This document shows, piece after piece, positions 28,343 through 37,131 of a DNA stretch of 64,000 bases. Within the stretch, counting starts at the first letter, position 1. Every line of letters begins with the position of its first letter. Location of the stretch: contig CAWAUO010000017.1 in the NCBI GenBank assembly GCA_963785245.1, positions 1 to 64,000 on the forward strand. The letters are read 5' to 3'. The position numbers and the translations under genes are program-made. Origin of the DNA: JAHEEL01 sp963785245. Its GTDB lineage: Bacteria > Actinomycetota > Acidimicrobiia > Spongiisociales > UBA5794. The notes beneath the pieces are model-generated. The model did not search any database. It had not been told where the DNA came from and was given only the letters and a program-made list of their open reading frames with translations.

Positions 28343-29515
28343 ATGATCGATCTCACAACGGTTCGGGTCGACACGCCCGGGGCCGCCTTCGTCACCCACT
28401 TCAACAATGCCGGCGCATCGCTGCCACCTCAACCGGTGCTCGACACGATCGTCGGCTACCTCAACGAGGAGGCTCGCTCCGGGGGATACGAGGTGGCCGA
28501 GGCATACAGCGATGACCTGCGGGCGGTGTACGGCACCCTGGCCGAACTCATCGGCGCCGATCGGTCGGAGATCGCGATGGTCGACAGCGCCACCCGTGCA
28601 TGGGATCTGGCATTCAGTGCCATGACGTTCCGTGCCGGCGATCGCATCCTCACCACCGAGAGCGAGTACGCGTCCAACGTCATTGCACTCGTACAGGTGA
28701 CGAATCGCTCAGGCGCGTCGGTGGAGGTCGTCCCGAGCCGCCCGACGGGCGAGATCGACGTTGATGCACTCGACGCGATGATCGACGACCGGGTGCGACT
28801 GATCGCGATCAACCACGTCCCCACCAACAGCGGTCTTGTGAACCCGGCGGCCGAGGTCGGACGGGTCGCCAATGCCCACGGCATCCCCTATCTGCTCGAC
28901 GCCTGCCAGTCGGTCGGTCAGATGCCGATCGACGTTCGCACGATCGGTTGCGACATGCTTTCGGCCACCTCTCGCAAGTTCCTTCGCGGCCCCCGTGGCA
29001 CCGGCTTCCTCTATGTCGGGTCGGCGATGCTGGATCGACTGGAACCCGCACTGCTTGACCTCCACGGTGCGCGACTCGAAGCAATGGATCGGATCGTGAT
29101 GCGCCCGGATGCGCGGCGATTCGAACTCTGGGAACGGTCGGCTGCCCTGGTGCTCGGAATGGGAGCGGCTGCCTCCTACGCGATGTCCGTTGGCCTTGAC
29201 GCCATCTGGGAACGCAACGCCATGCTGGCCACCCGGCTCAGGACCTTGCTCGCCACGGCCCCTGGTGTCACGGTGCACGACATCGGATCGGTGCAGGGTG
29301 CGATCGTGACGTTCACTGTGGCCGGCGGGGACGCGAGCGCTCTCAAGGCGGCGCTTCACGAACAGGCCATCAATGTCTCGGTTGTTGCACCGTCATCGGC
29401 GCCGTTCGATTCCCTGGAACGGGAACTGCCTGCTCTTGTGCGCGCGTCGGTGCACTACTTCAACACGGACCGGGAGATTGACCGGCTCGTCGCAGCGGTC
29501 GCTGATCAGGGGTAG
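28343..29515 (+). CDS. Class V aminotransferase-fold PLP enzyme (cysteine-desulfurase-like)
   Basis: A 390-residue fold-type I enzyme. FNNAGASLPP near the N-terminus, DACQSVGQMPIDVRTIGCD around residue 190 and TSRKFLRGPRGTGFLYV with the PLP lysine are characteristic of the class V group that includes desulfurases and EgtE-like lyases. The desulfurase mobile-loop Cys is not obvious, so sulfur transfer is uncertain. The ATG lies 7 nt after TAGCGT. Its end overlaps the convergent LCP gene by 10 nt. Confidence 0.82.
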   Translation: MIDLTTVRVDTPGAAFVTHFNNAGASLPPQPVLDTIVGYLNEEARSGGYEVAEAYSDDLRAVYGTLAELIGADRSEIAMVDSATRAWDLAFSAMTFRAGDRILTTESEYASNVIALVQVTNRSGASVEVVPSRPTGEIDVDALDAMIDDRVRLIAINHVPTNSGLVNPAAEVGRVANAHGIPYLLDACQSVGQMPIDVRTIGCDMLSATSRKFLRGPRGTGFLYVGSAMLDRLEPALLDLHGARLEAMDRIVMRPDARRFELWERSAALVLGMGAAASYAMSVGLDAIWERNAMLATRLRTLLATAPGVTVHDIGSVQGAIVTFTVAGGDASALKAALHEQAINVSVVAPSSAPFDSLERELPALVRASVHYFNTDREIDRLVAAVADQG

Positions 29516-30552
29516 GGGTCGCCGGCCTTGAAGGCGGCGATCACGGCGGCCGCGGCATCGGTTGGGATGACGTAGGAGCGCCCATCGCTGCCTCTGTGGT
29601 TCTTCACCGGGAGCGTGATGCGATCGATGTTGGAGGAGTTCAATCCCAATGCAGCCCGTCCGAGGTCTGTCATGAGTCCGAGGCTGAGGCCCTCATCGGC
29701 GGTGATGTTGTCCGCGAATGTCGGAAGAAACGTCGGGAGATTGAACGCGCTCGAAGGAGACGCGACCTGGTTGAAGAGTTGCACCATGATGTCCTGCTGC
29801 CGCTGCGTCCTCGCGATATCGCCACCGCCGGTACCGGTCCAGGATCCGTTCTCATAGACCTCGTACTGACGAGATCGGGCGTACGCGACGGCCATCTCTC
29901 CGTCCAAGGTTTGTGCGCCGGCCTCGACATTGAGTCCCGACTTGCCGTCGCGGGCCGGGAGCGGGAAGTCAATGGTGACGCCGCCGAGGGAATCGACGAC
30001 TCGGCCGAAACCGCCGAAATCGATTTCTACGAAGTGGTGAACTGGGATCCCGGTTTCCTGCTGGATTGTCTTGACAAGAAGATCAGGTCCGCCAACGACA
30101 TAGGACGCGTTCAATCGATTGGTCCCGTTGCCCTCGATGTCGACCATGAGATCACGTGGCAGGCTCAGCAGTTGGATCCGCTCTCCCGGGATCATGTGGG
30201 CCAACATCATGACATCGGTGCGTCGCCCCGCGAATTCGCCGAATGCGTCTTCGTTCCAGTCGTCTGGCAGGCTCGACCGGTCGTCGGTGGCGATGACCAA
30301 GAAGTTGACGGGTTCACCCGAAGCGGGAGCAACGGTTGCCAGGCTCACCAACTCGGCGGAATCGATGCGCTCGATCTTGCTCTCGGTCCACCACACGTAT
30401 CCGATCGTGGCGAAGACCGCGATGGTCGCGATGAGTAAGAGGCCAAGCACGGCCTTCTTCGCGAAACTGCCCTTCTTCTTCGCCGGTTGAGTCGGCGCAG
30501 GTGGCGGTGGCGGCGGCGTTGCCGGTATTGCCGGGAATGTGTCGGTGTCCAT
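29506..30552 (-). CDS. LytR-CpsA-Psr family glycopolymer transferase
   Basis: A 348-residue membrane-anchored protein: a proline-rich cytoplasmic N-terminus, one membrane helix at about residues 30-55, then the LCP domain with DDRSS, RRTDVMMLAHMIPG, LSLPRDLMVDIEG and NRLNASYVVGG, the conserved Arg/Asp residues that bind the polyprenyl pyrophosphate. It should attach teichoic-acid-like or arabinogalactan polymers to peptidoglycan. Start MDTDTF at 30552 was chosen; the upstream extension lacks homology. Confidence 0.9.
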   Translation of the reverse strand: MDTDTFPAIPATPPPPPPAPTQPAKKKGSFAKKAVLGLLLIATIAVFATIGYVWWTESKIERIDSAELVSLATVAPASGEPVNFLVIATDDRSSLPDDWNEDAFGEFAGRRTDVMMLAHMIPGERIQLLSLPRDLMVDIEGNGTNRLNASYVVGGPDLLVKTIQQETGIPVHHFVEIDFGGFGRVVDSLGGVTIDFPLPARDGKSGLNVEAGAQTLDGEMAVAYARSRQYEVYENGSWTGTGGGDIARTQRQQDIMVQLFNQVASPSSAFNLPTFLPTFADNITADEGLSLGLMTDLGRAALGLNSSNIDRITLPVKNHRGSDGRSYVIPTDAAAAVIAAFKAGDPYP

Positions 30553-30625
30553 GATTCCTATGCGAATCGGGTTCTGTGAGCCTAGGAACGATCCCTCGAT
30601 AGGAGGCACGGAGTACCCTCATCTC

Positions 30626-32305
30626 ATGCCAAGCGAGACCCCAATCAAGATCCATTCACAGGACGTCACCGAGGGACCCGCGAGAGCCGGAGCACGGGCC
30701 ATGCTGCGTGCCGTTGGCCTCAGCGAGAGCGATTTTGCGAAACCGCAGGTCGGTGTGGTCAGCGCCGGCAACGAGGTGACGCCGTGCAACCTGACCGGTC
30801 CGAAGCTCTCGGCGCGGGCGAGGGAAGGGGTCTTCGAGGCCGGTGGCGTCGGGTTGGTGTTCACGACGATCGCCGTGTCCGACGGGATCTCGATGGGCCA
30901 CGAAGGGATGCGCGCATCCCTCGTCTCCCGAGAAGTCATCGCCGACTCGGTCGAGTTGGTCATGCACGCCGAACGGTTCGACGCCATGGTGTCGATCGCC
31001 GGATGCGACAAGTCGCTCCCCGGGATGCTGATGTCTGCCGCTCGGCACAACCTCCCATCGGTCTTCCTGTACGGAGGCTCGTCGCTGCCCGGCAACCTCG
31101 ATGGTGTCGATATCTCCATCGTGGACGTCTTTGAGGGCATCGGCGCTCATTCGGAGGGTCGGATCGATGATGAGCAGCTGCTCCGTATCGAGCGGGCAGC
31201 ATGTCCGGGGGACGGTTCCTGCGCAGGTATGTTCACCGCGAACACCATGGCATCGGTGGGAGAAGCGCTCGGCATGTCGCTCCCCGGCAGTGCATCCGTC
31301 CCCGCGGTGTCGACCCGTCTTGATGACTACGCTCGCCAGTCCGGCGAGGCGGCCATGGAGTTGTTGCGGAAGGGCATCCGGCCGCGTGACATCATGACCA
31401 GGGAAGCGTTCGAGAACGCAATCACCGTGGTGATGGCGCTCGGTGGATCCACGAACGCCGTCCTCCACCTGCTGGCGATTGCTCACGAAGCCCGCGTCGA
31501 CCTCTCGCTCGAAGACTTCGACCGGATCAGCCGCCGGACGCCCCACGTTGGGGATCTCAAACCGTTCGGCCGCTACCACATGGTCGATCTCGACCGCATC
31601 GGCGGTGTGCCGGTCGTCCTCCGTGCGCTCTACGACGAAGGGTTGATCCATGGCGACACGATGACGGTCACCGGCCGGACCATGGCCGAGAATCTCGAAG
31701 GGGTGACGTTTCCCGACGAGCAGGACGTCATGCGGGCCATGGCCGATCCGGTGGCCGCGGAAGGCGGAATTGCGATTCTGCGGGGTTCCCTCGCTCCCGG
31801 CGGCGCCGTGGTGAAGATTGCCGGCATCGATCTCGACGTGTTCGAGGGCACGGCGCGGGTCTTCGACGATGAACAGCACGCGTTGGAGGCGCTGTGGGCG
31901 CACGAACTGAACCCCGGGGACGTTGTTGTCATCCGGTACGAAGGCCCGGCTGGCGGGCCAGGGATGCGCGAAATGCTCGCGATCACCGCCGCGATCAAGG
32001 GTGCCGGTCTCGGCAAGGACGTACTCCTGATCACCGACGGGCGGTTCTCGGGTGGCACCACGGGCCTGTGCATTGGCCACGTTGCTCCGGAGGCCGCGAA
32101 GGGCGGTCCGATGGGACTCGTCCGTGAAGGGGACCGAATTCGCGTCGACCTTCCGGAACGCCGACTCGATCTCCTGGTCGGCGAGGACGAACTCGAGCGG
32201 CGGCGGGCGGACTGGTCGGCGCCGGCCCCCCGGTACCCGACCGGCGCGCTGGCGAAGTACGCGAAGTTGGTCGGCTCCGCCGAACGCGGAGCGGTCTGCG
32301 ATTGA
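30626..32305 (+). CDS. ilvD: Dihydroxy-acid dehydratase
   Basis: A 559-residue IlvD/Edd-family enzyme of branched-chain amino acid synthesis, dehydrating 2,3-dihydroxy-isovalerate to 2-ketoisovalerate. Cys54 (VTPCNLTG), Cys127 (GCDKSLPGM) and Cys199 (CPGDGSCAGMFTANTM) fit the ligands of a [2Fe-2S] cluster. GRFSGGTTGLCIGH is near the C-terminus. The start lies 6 nt after TACCCT. The selenoprotein gene follows 14 nt after the stop. Confidence 0.95.
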   Translation: MPSETPIKIHSQDVTEGPARAGARAMLRAVGLSESDFAKPQVGVVSAGNEVTPCNLTGPKLSARAREGVFEAGGVGLVFTTIAVSDGISMGHEGMRASLVSREVIADSVELVMHAERFDAMVSIAGCDKSLPGMLMSAARHNLPSVFLYGGSSLPGNLDGVDISIVDVFEGIGAHSEGRIDDEQLLRIERAACPGDGSCAGMFTANTMASVGEALGMSLPGSASVPAVSTRLDDYARQSGEAAMELLRKGIRPRDIMTREAFENAITVVMALGGSTNAVLHLLAIAHEARVDLSLEDFDRISRRTPHVGDLKPFGRYHMVDLDRIGGVPVVLRALYDEGLIHGDTMTVTGRTMAENLEGVTFPDEQDVMRAMADPVAAEGGIAILRGSLAPGGAVVKIAGIDLDVFEGTARVFDDEQHALEALWAHELNPGDVVVIRYEGPAGGPGMREMLAITAAIKGAGLGKDVLLITDGRFSGGTTGLCIGHVAPEAAKGGPMGLVREGDRIRVDLPERRLDLLVGEDELERRRADWSAPAPRYPTGALAKYAKLVGSAERGAVCD

Positions 32306-32306
32306 C

Positions 32307-32312
32307 TAGCGT
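32307..32312 (+). promoter_or_regulatory. TANNNT -10 element of the selenoprotein gene
   Basis: TAGCGT lies 7 nt before the ATG at 32320, the same spacing as at more than a dozen other starts in this window. It overlaps the end of the ilvD gap and supports an independent, leaderless transcript beginning at the selenoprotein start codon. No Shine-Dalgarno sequence is present. Confidence 0.55.
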
Positions 32313-32319
32313 GCCCCGC

Positions 32320-32556
32320 ATGAAACTCAGCATCGAATACTGCGTCGTTTGAAGCTATCGCAGCCGTGCCGTGAGCATGGCGGATCAGCTGCTCGAAGAA
32401 TTCGAACAAGCCATTGATGAGCTCACCCTGATCCCGTCCGGTGGTGGACGGTTCGAGGTCATCTTCGCCGACCGCTTGGTCTACTCCAAGGCGGAGACTG
32501 GACAGCACCCCGAGTACGAAGAAGTCGCCACCCCGATCAGAGAGATTCTCGGGTAG
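32320..32556 (+). CDS. SelW/Rdx-family selenoprotein with in-frame UGA (Sec11)
   Basis: A 78-residue thioredoxin-like selenoprotein, read as MKLSIEYCVVUSYRSRA followed by VSMADQLLEEFE. Cys8-Val-Val-Sec11 is the CxxU redox motif of the Rdx family (SelW, SelT, SelH). The rest also matches: basic SYRSRA after the motif, a helix, then LTLIPSGGGRFEV, and the LVYSK..TGQHPE segment. The codon at 32350-32352 is TGA in a frame that is otherwise open and conserved on both sides. A SECIS-like hairpin follows at 32363-32381. The start at 32320 sits 7 nt after TAGCGT. A conventional call would begin at the GTG at 32371 and lose the active site. The selenium machinery must lie elsewhere in the genome. Confidence 0.88.
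32363..32381 (+). promoter_or_regulatory. Bacterial SECIS-like hairpin
   Basis: GCCGUGC pairs with GCAUGGC (7 bp, one G-U) around the loop CGUGA, which places a GU in the apex at 32371-32372, about 20 nt after the UGA. Bacterial SECIS elements have a small apical loop with GU 16-37 nt downstream. An outer stem (AGCU at 32353-32356 with AGCU at 32387-32390, AUC with GAU) can extend it. Confidence 0.75.
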
Positions 32557-32591
32557 ACCACTGAACGCCCGTTCCCGATAGCCTTCACATC

Positions 32592-32792
32592 GTGAAACAG
32601 GGAACCGGCAGAACCGTCCTCGTAACCGACCTCTTCGCGTCCGAAGGGCCGTTCCAGGAGGCGGCGAGGGACTTCGTCGCGGGGACCTGCAGCGTGTGCG
32701 GCATCACCATCGGCGAGCAAGACGCCCGATTCCACAACGCTGGCTACCTCTGCACAGACTGTTGGCAGTTCGCCGGCGGCGTCGGCCGCTGA
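32592..32792 (+). CDS. Small double-CxxC zinc-ribbon-like protein
   Basis: A 66-residue protein starting at GTG. Two pairs of cysteines, CSVCGITIGEQDARFHNAGY followed by LCTDC, make a likely zinc ribbon of about 22 residues between the pairs. The first 25 residues are not conserved-looking. It lies 35 nt after the selenoprotein stop and may be transcribed with it. No function is known. Confidence 0.55.
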   Translation: MKQGTGRTVLVTDLFASEGPFQEAARDFVAGTCSVCGITIGEQDARFHNAGYLCTDCWQFAGGVGR

Positions 32793-32799
32793 GCCGCCC

Positions 32800-34362
32800 C
32801 TACGTCGCTCCGATGTCGACGCGTTCGCCGCGGACCCAGGTCTCGTAGACGACCGTCTCCCTGAGCTGATCCGGATCGCTCACGACCGGATCACGATCGA
32901 CAATCACCAGATCGGCCCGGCTACCCGGTGAGAGTGGGAGTTGCTCTCCGAGGGCCGCCGCCGCGCCGTCGGTGAAGAGTGAGAGGGCACGGTCGGGGAG
33001 CAGGCCCTCACCCGGCATCACCCCCGCACGGTCTCGGGCGAGGGCCATGCCGGCCCACGGATTGGGCGACTCGACCGGACTGTCTGAGCCTCCACACATG
33101 CGGACACCGGCGAAGTCCATCGAGGCAAATGGATAGGTCGAGACGATGCGGTCGGCGCCGACCCGATCGGCGATCCACTCGAACTCCGACCCAAGGAATG
33201 CCGGCTGCACGGACGCGACCACACCGAGGCGGGCGATGCGGTCGATGTCGGACCGGTCGAGGACCGATGCGTGCTCAATACGCAGCTTGCGCGGATCCGC
33301 ACCTTCGTCGATGAGATCTTCGTACAGGTCGATGACCGCGCTGTTCGCCCGATCACCGATCGCGTGAATGGCGACCATGCCCCCCATCTCGAGCGACGCC
33401 ACGGCCAGTTCGCGATCGGATGGGCCCAACCGCATGGTGCCCACTTCGTCCGGGCGGTCGGCAAATGGGGCGTGCATGGCGGCAGTGTGCCCACCGAGAC
33501 TCCCGTCGGCGAACCCCTTGTAGCCGAGCCAGCGGAGGCGATCGCTCCCAACGTCGAGACGCCTGGCCGCCTCGGCGAGGGCGCCGGCGGTACGGGCGAT
33601 GACGAACGCGTGAACGCTGATCGGCAGGCGATCGGCCGCGGAGACGACGCGGGTCACCTCATCGCCCAGGCTTGCCCACGGTCCGTCGCCAAGGCCGAGG
33701 ATCGCACCGATGGAGGTGATGCCCATGCCAGCCAGGCCGGTCATGGCGTCAAGCAGGAGTCGGTCGGTGATCGACCCTGACGCGTCGAGGCGTGTCGAGA
33801 CAAGATCGATTGCGGTCTCACGCAGCACACCGGTTGGCTCTCCATCCGGGTCACGGTCGATCGACCCGTCCGATGGGTCGGGCGTGGATCGGTCGACACC
33901 GGCCAATGCGAGCGCGGCGGAATTGGCGATCGCGATGTGACCGCAGTAGCGATGGATCAGGACCGGTCGATCGGGTGCGGCCGCGTCGAGGTCGGCCCTC
34001 GTGGGGAGCCGGCGCTCGACCATCGACTCGTCGTCGAGACGGAGCGCGATGAATGGGGAACCGGGGGCGAGGCCGACGGACCCGTCCCGGATGATGTCTT
34101 GCAGCATCCCGATGCTGGTGGCTGCGTCCAGTGATGTTCCATACAGCGAGGAGGCGTACGGGACGGGGTGCATGTGGGCGTCGCGGATTCCGGGAACGAG
34201 GTAGGCCCCGGGATACTCGTCCACGGTCAGTCCCGGCGCGTCGAGCGTGCGGCGGTCGCCGGCAGCGACAACGCGGCTGCCGTCGAGCAGGACGGCGTTA
34301 CCGTGGACTCCTCGAGCCGTCCGAACGGCATCGGCCACGAGGAGTCGACGGTGGCTCGTCAT
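32800..34362 (-). CDS. YtcJ-like amidohydrolase
   Basis: A 520-residue metal-dependent hydrolase of the amidohydrolase-3 group. The metal motif is DAHMHPV at about residue 60, further ligands are HRYCGHIAI, AIHAIGDRANSAV and IEHASVLDRSD, and the last metal Asp lies in GGSDSPVESPNPW. Relatives include N-substituted formamide deformylase. The start overlaps the stop of the phosphatase gene by 4 nt. It is convergent with the 32592 gene. A second member lies at 47832. Confidence 0.88.
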   Translation of the reverse strand: MTSHRRLLVADAVRTARGVHGNAVLLDGSRVVAAGDRRTLDAPGLTVDEYPGAYLVPGIRDAHMHPVPYASSLYGTSLDAATSIGMLQDIIRDGSVGLAPGSPFIALRLDDESMVERRLPTRADLDAAAPDRPVLIHRYCGHIAIANSAALALAGVDRSTPDPSDGSIDRDPDGEPTGVLRETAIDLVSTRLDASGSITDRLLLDAMTGLAGMGITSIGAILGLGDGPWASLGDEVTRVVSAADRLPISVHAFVIARTAGALAEAARRLDVGSDRLRWLGYKGFADGSLGGHTAAMHAPFADRPDEVGTMRLGPSDRELAVASLEMGGMVAIHAIGDRANSAVIDLYEDLIDEGADPRKLRIEHASVLDRSDIDRIARLGVVASVQPAFLGSEFEWIADRVGADRIVSTYPFASMDFAGVRMCGGSDSPVESPNPWAGMALARDRAGVMPGEGLLPDRALSLFTDGAAAALGEQLPLSPGSRADLVIVDRDPVVSDPDQLRETVVYETWVRGERVDIGAT

Positions 34363-35144
34363 CTCAGCCGGTCGGGCACGAGCGGTTCGATGATTCCGCG
34401 GAGGTCCTCGTGAACGCCGGTGTTGCTCGCGAGGACGAGCGGTGTGGCGGGAACCGAGTCGATGCCGTACATGTCGGTGACTCGCCCCCCTGCCTCCCTG
34501 ACGATGAGAATCCCTGCCGCCTGATCCCACGGTTCGAGGTGGAGTTCCCAGTAGGCCTCATATCGACCGGCGGCGACCCAGGCGAAGTCGAGGGCTGCAG
34601 AACCGACGCGGCGGATTCCGTTGACGGACGCGAGCACGGCGCCGACGACCGCCGCATACTCGTCCGCGTAGTCGCCGTGGTCGTAGGGGAAGCCGGTGGC
34701 CACCACCGACCGGTCCAGGTTCGAGATCGGAGAGACACCAATCGGCTGGTCGTTGAGGGTGGCTCCCTCACCGGCGGCGGCAGCGAAGCACTCGTCGCGC
34801 AGCGGGTCGTAGATGACGCCTGCCAGCGGTGTGGATCCCTCCCACAGTCCCACGCTCACCGAGACCTGGGGGATGCCGTGCACGAAGTTGACGGTGCCGT
34901 CGAGCGGATCGATGATCCACAGACGGCCGTCGGGGGTGGTCCCACCGCTCTCCTCCGCGAGAACGGCGTCGTCAGGCCGGTACTCCGCGAGGAGCTTCAG
35001 GATGGCCGCCTCGGAGGCATGATCGGACTCCGTCACCGGGTCGAAGCGACGCTTGTATTCGGGAACCACGCCGCGGTCGAATCCGTCGCGCACCAGTGCT
35101 CCGCCGGTCCGCGCAGCAAGCACCGCGAGCTCAAGATCGTTCAT
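34359..35144 (-). CDS. suhB: Inositol-monophosphatase-family phosphatase
   Basis: A 261-residue magnesium-dependent phosphatase with all three metal motifs: DPVTESD (37-43), EESGG then WIIDPLDGTVNFVHG (about 65-90), and LEPWDQAAG near residue 205. Substrates could be inositol-1-phosphate, histidinol phosphate or a sugar phosphate; the sequence does not decide. The ATG lies 7 nt after TAGTCT. Confidence 0.9.
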   Translation of the reverse strand: MNDLELAVLAARTGGALVRDGFDRGVVPEYKRRFDPVTESDHASEAAILKLLAEYRPDDAVLAEESGGTTPDGRLWIIDPLDGTVNFVHGIPQVSVSVGLWEGSTPLAGVIYDPLRDECFAAAAGEGATLNDQPIGVSPISNLDRSVVATGFPYDHGDYADEYAAVVGAVLASVNGIRRVGSAALDFAWVAAGRYEAYWELHLEPWDQAAGILIVREAGGRVTDMYGIDSVPATPLVLASNTGVHEDLRGIIEPLVPDRLR

Positions 35145-35276
35145 GAGAGAGAGACTAGGGGGGCTGCCGGTCGCCGGTCGCCGGCCGCCAGTCGGAGTCG
35201 CGGAGGAGCGGAGTCGCGGAGGAGCGGAGTATCGGCTCGTCTCTCAAAGCAGCCGACTCACTACCCTCGCTCTCTC

Positions 35277-36764
35277 ATGTTCCCCTACCTTGCGGCATTC
35301 GCCAGCGCTCTGCTCATGTGGGCTGCGTTTCCACCGCTGGACATCGGGCCCGTTGCGTTTGTCGCACCGATTCCGCTGTTCTGGGCGCTGCGTCGCGTCG
35401 AGCGCGGGTTCGAGGCGGTAACGATCGGGTTCCTGTGGGGGACCGTGTTCTTCGGGATGCTGCTCTCCTGGATCACCATTCTCGGATTCATCGCGTGGGT
35501 CCCCCTGGTGCTCCTCATGGCGGCCTACTTCGCCGCCTACAGCCTCCTGGTGTGGCTGTTCCGTCTATGGCCCGCGTGGAGGTGGTGGCTCATCGCCATC
35601 GGGGGCTGGGCTGCGATCGAGTTTCTCCGGGCCCGCTTCCCCTTCGGCGGCTTCCCGTGGGGCAGCATCGGCTACGCGGCAGGCGGATTCTCCCCTCTGC
35701 TCGGGAGCGTTCAGTTGGTCGGACCGGCCGGATGGACCGTGCTTGCGGTGGCGTTCGCCGCGGCGGGCGCACTCCTGATCGAGTCGCGGGATCACTGGAG
35801 ACAGTTCGTCGACACAACCGTCGTGATCGTCCTGCTCGGGGTGTTTGGCGCGTTGTTCGCTCCGAGCGCCGATGGCAACCAGGTTCGTGTGGCGATCGTC
35901 CAGGGAGGTTCCCCCTGCCCGATGGTGCATTGCCAGAATGAGAACCAGCGCATCTTCGAATCACATCTCGAACTCACGGAGACAATCCCGGATTCCGGCG
36001 CAGATCTTGTCGTATGGGCGGAGAACTCGACGGGTCCCCCGTTTGATCCGGAGAGCAACGACAGTGTGAAGGCGGCGATCATCTCTCAGGCCGGACGCAT
36101 CGGGGCCTACTTCCTCGTGTCCGGCACGCGCAAGGTCGAACCCGACGGATTCCTGAACGTCAACATGTTGTACTCGCCCGAGGGCGTCAAGATCGGCGAG
36201 TACGCCAAGCAGCATCCGGTACCGTTCGGCGAGTACGTGCCGTTGCGGTCGCTGCTCGGCTTCATCCCGCAACTCGACCAGGTTCCGCGAGACATGGTTC
36301 GTGGCGCCGACCCGGTCGTCTTTCCCATGACCCAGGGCCAACTGGGATCGGTGATCTCGTTCGAGGGTGCGTTCCCGAGGAGCATTCGCGGCATTGCAGA
36401 TGCCGGATCCCAACTCATGGTCGTGGCAACCAACGAGAGTTCATATGGCGACTCATACTCGTCGGATCAACTCATCGACATGACCAGGGTGAATGCCGCC
36501 GCGATCGGCCAGGATCTGGTCCACGCGGCCATCACGGGGAAGTCGACGTTCGTCACGGCGGACGGCGAGGTTGGGGATGGAACCGACCTGTTCACCGAGG
36601 AGATTCTCTACGGAACCGTGGCGATGCGTTCAGCCGGTCCGACGCTGTTCACCCGATTCCCGAATTGGATGACCCTGCTCGCGGTGATTACTCTTGCGGC
36701 TGCACTCTTCTGGCCGGGAGAGGGCGGCCTCGAGGCGATCGTGGGCCGTCACCGGCCGGACTGA
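35277..36764 (+). CDS. lnt: Apolipoprotein N-acyltransferase, catalytic Cys replaced by Ser
   Basis: A 495-residue protein: about seven N-terminal membrane segments (residues 1-190), a nitrilase-fold domain (200-470) and a C-terminal membrane segment. The catalytic Glu249 (VVWAENS) and Lys311 (KQHPVPFGEYVP) are present, but the residue where the nucleophile Cys normally sits is Ser361 (GSVISFEGAF). It should add the third acyl chain to lipoproteins if active; the window encodes several lipoproteins. The start at 35277 lies 9 nt after TACCCT; the long frame upstream is antisense to suhB. Confidence 0.85.
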   Translation: MFPYLAAFASALLMWAAFPPLDIGPVAFVAPIPLFWALRRVERGFEAVTIGFLWGTVFFGMLLSWITILGFIAWVPLVLLMAAYFAAYSLLVWLFRLWPAWRWWLIAIGGWAAIEFLRARFPFGGFPWGSIGYAAGGFSPLLGSVQLVGPAGWTVLAVAFAAAGALLIESRDHWRQFVDTTVVIVLLGVFGALFAPSADGNQVRVAIVQGGSPCPMVHCQNENQRIFESHLELTETIPDSGADLVVWAENSTGPPFDPESNDSVKAAIISQAGRIGAYFLVSGTRKVEPDGFLNVNMLYSPEGVKIGEYAKQHPVPFGEYVPLRSLLGFIPQLDQVPRDMVRGADPVVFPMTQGQLGSVISFEGAFPRSIRGIADAGSQLMVVATNESSYGDSYSSDQLIDMTRVNAAAIGQDLVHAAITGKSTFVTADGEVGDGTDLFTEEILYGTVAMRSAGPTLFTRFPNWMTLLAVITLAAALFWPGEGGLEAIVGRHRPD

Positions 36765-36786
36765 AGGATCCCGTGCAAAGATTGTT

Positions 36787-36815
36787 TTGCAATGTCGGGA
36801 TAGTGCAAATAGTAT
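36787..36815 (+). promoter_or_regulatory. Sigma-70-type promoter of the 36904 gene
   Basis: TTGCAA (36787-36792) and TAGTAT (36810-36815) are separated by 17 nt in an unusually AT-rich stretch. The predicted transcript has a leader of about 80 nt with GGAGG before the ATG at 36904. Confidence 0.6.
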
Positions 36816-36903
36816 CTGAGCAACACATCCTCTAGAACCCCGATCGGTGAGGTCCACCACCGACTGCACGGGCCAATCCAACCGCTCTCTCCGGAGGTCA
36901 TAC

Positions 36904-37092
36904 ATGTCCGACATTATGAAAGCTTCTCGTCCCCAGGGCCGGTCCCGCCGACCGAAGACGTACGACGAAGGCCGCGTCTGCGGAAGCGACGCCTGCGACA
37001 CCGTCCTCTCTCGCTACAACCGTGCCGAGTTCTGCCACACCCACAAGCCGGTCAAGTACCCCCGTCTCCGTGGCGTGCTGACGCAGAACTAG
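36904..37092 (+). CDS. Small basic zinc-binding-type protein
   Basis: A 62-residue basic protein. CGSDACDTVLSRYNRAEFCH then HKP supplies a CX4C...CX2H pattern, probably one zinc. Similar short Cys/His proteins are common in Actinobacteria, without known function; nucleic acid binding is plausible given the high Arg/Lys content. It has GGAGG 7 nt before the ATG, its own promoter and a strong terminator, which suggests high monocistronic expression. Confidence 0.7.
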   Translation: MSDIMKASRPQGRSRRPKTYDEGRVCGSDACDTVLSRYNRAEFCHTHKPVKYPRLRGVLTQN

Positions 37093-37131
37093 AAGAGAGC
37101 TACCAGCTTCCAGCTACCAGCCAGAACAAGA

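Noticed and set aside
30656..32080. 474-codon minus-strand frame
   Set aside because: Antisense to ilvD, whose motifs are complete.
32371..32556. Short gene starting at GTG 32371
   Set aside because: It lacks the N-terminal strand and CxxU motif; the frame continues upstream through the UGA to ATG 32320.
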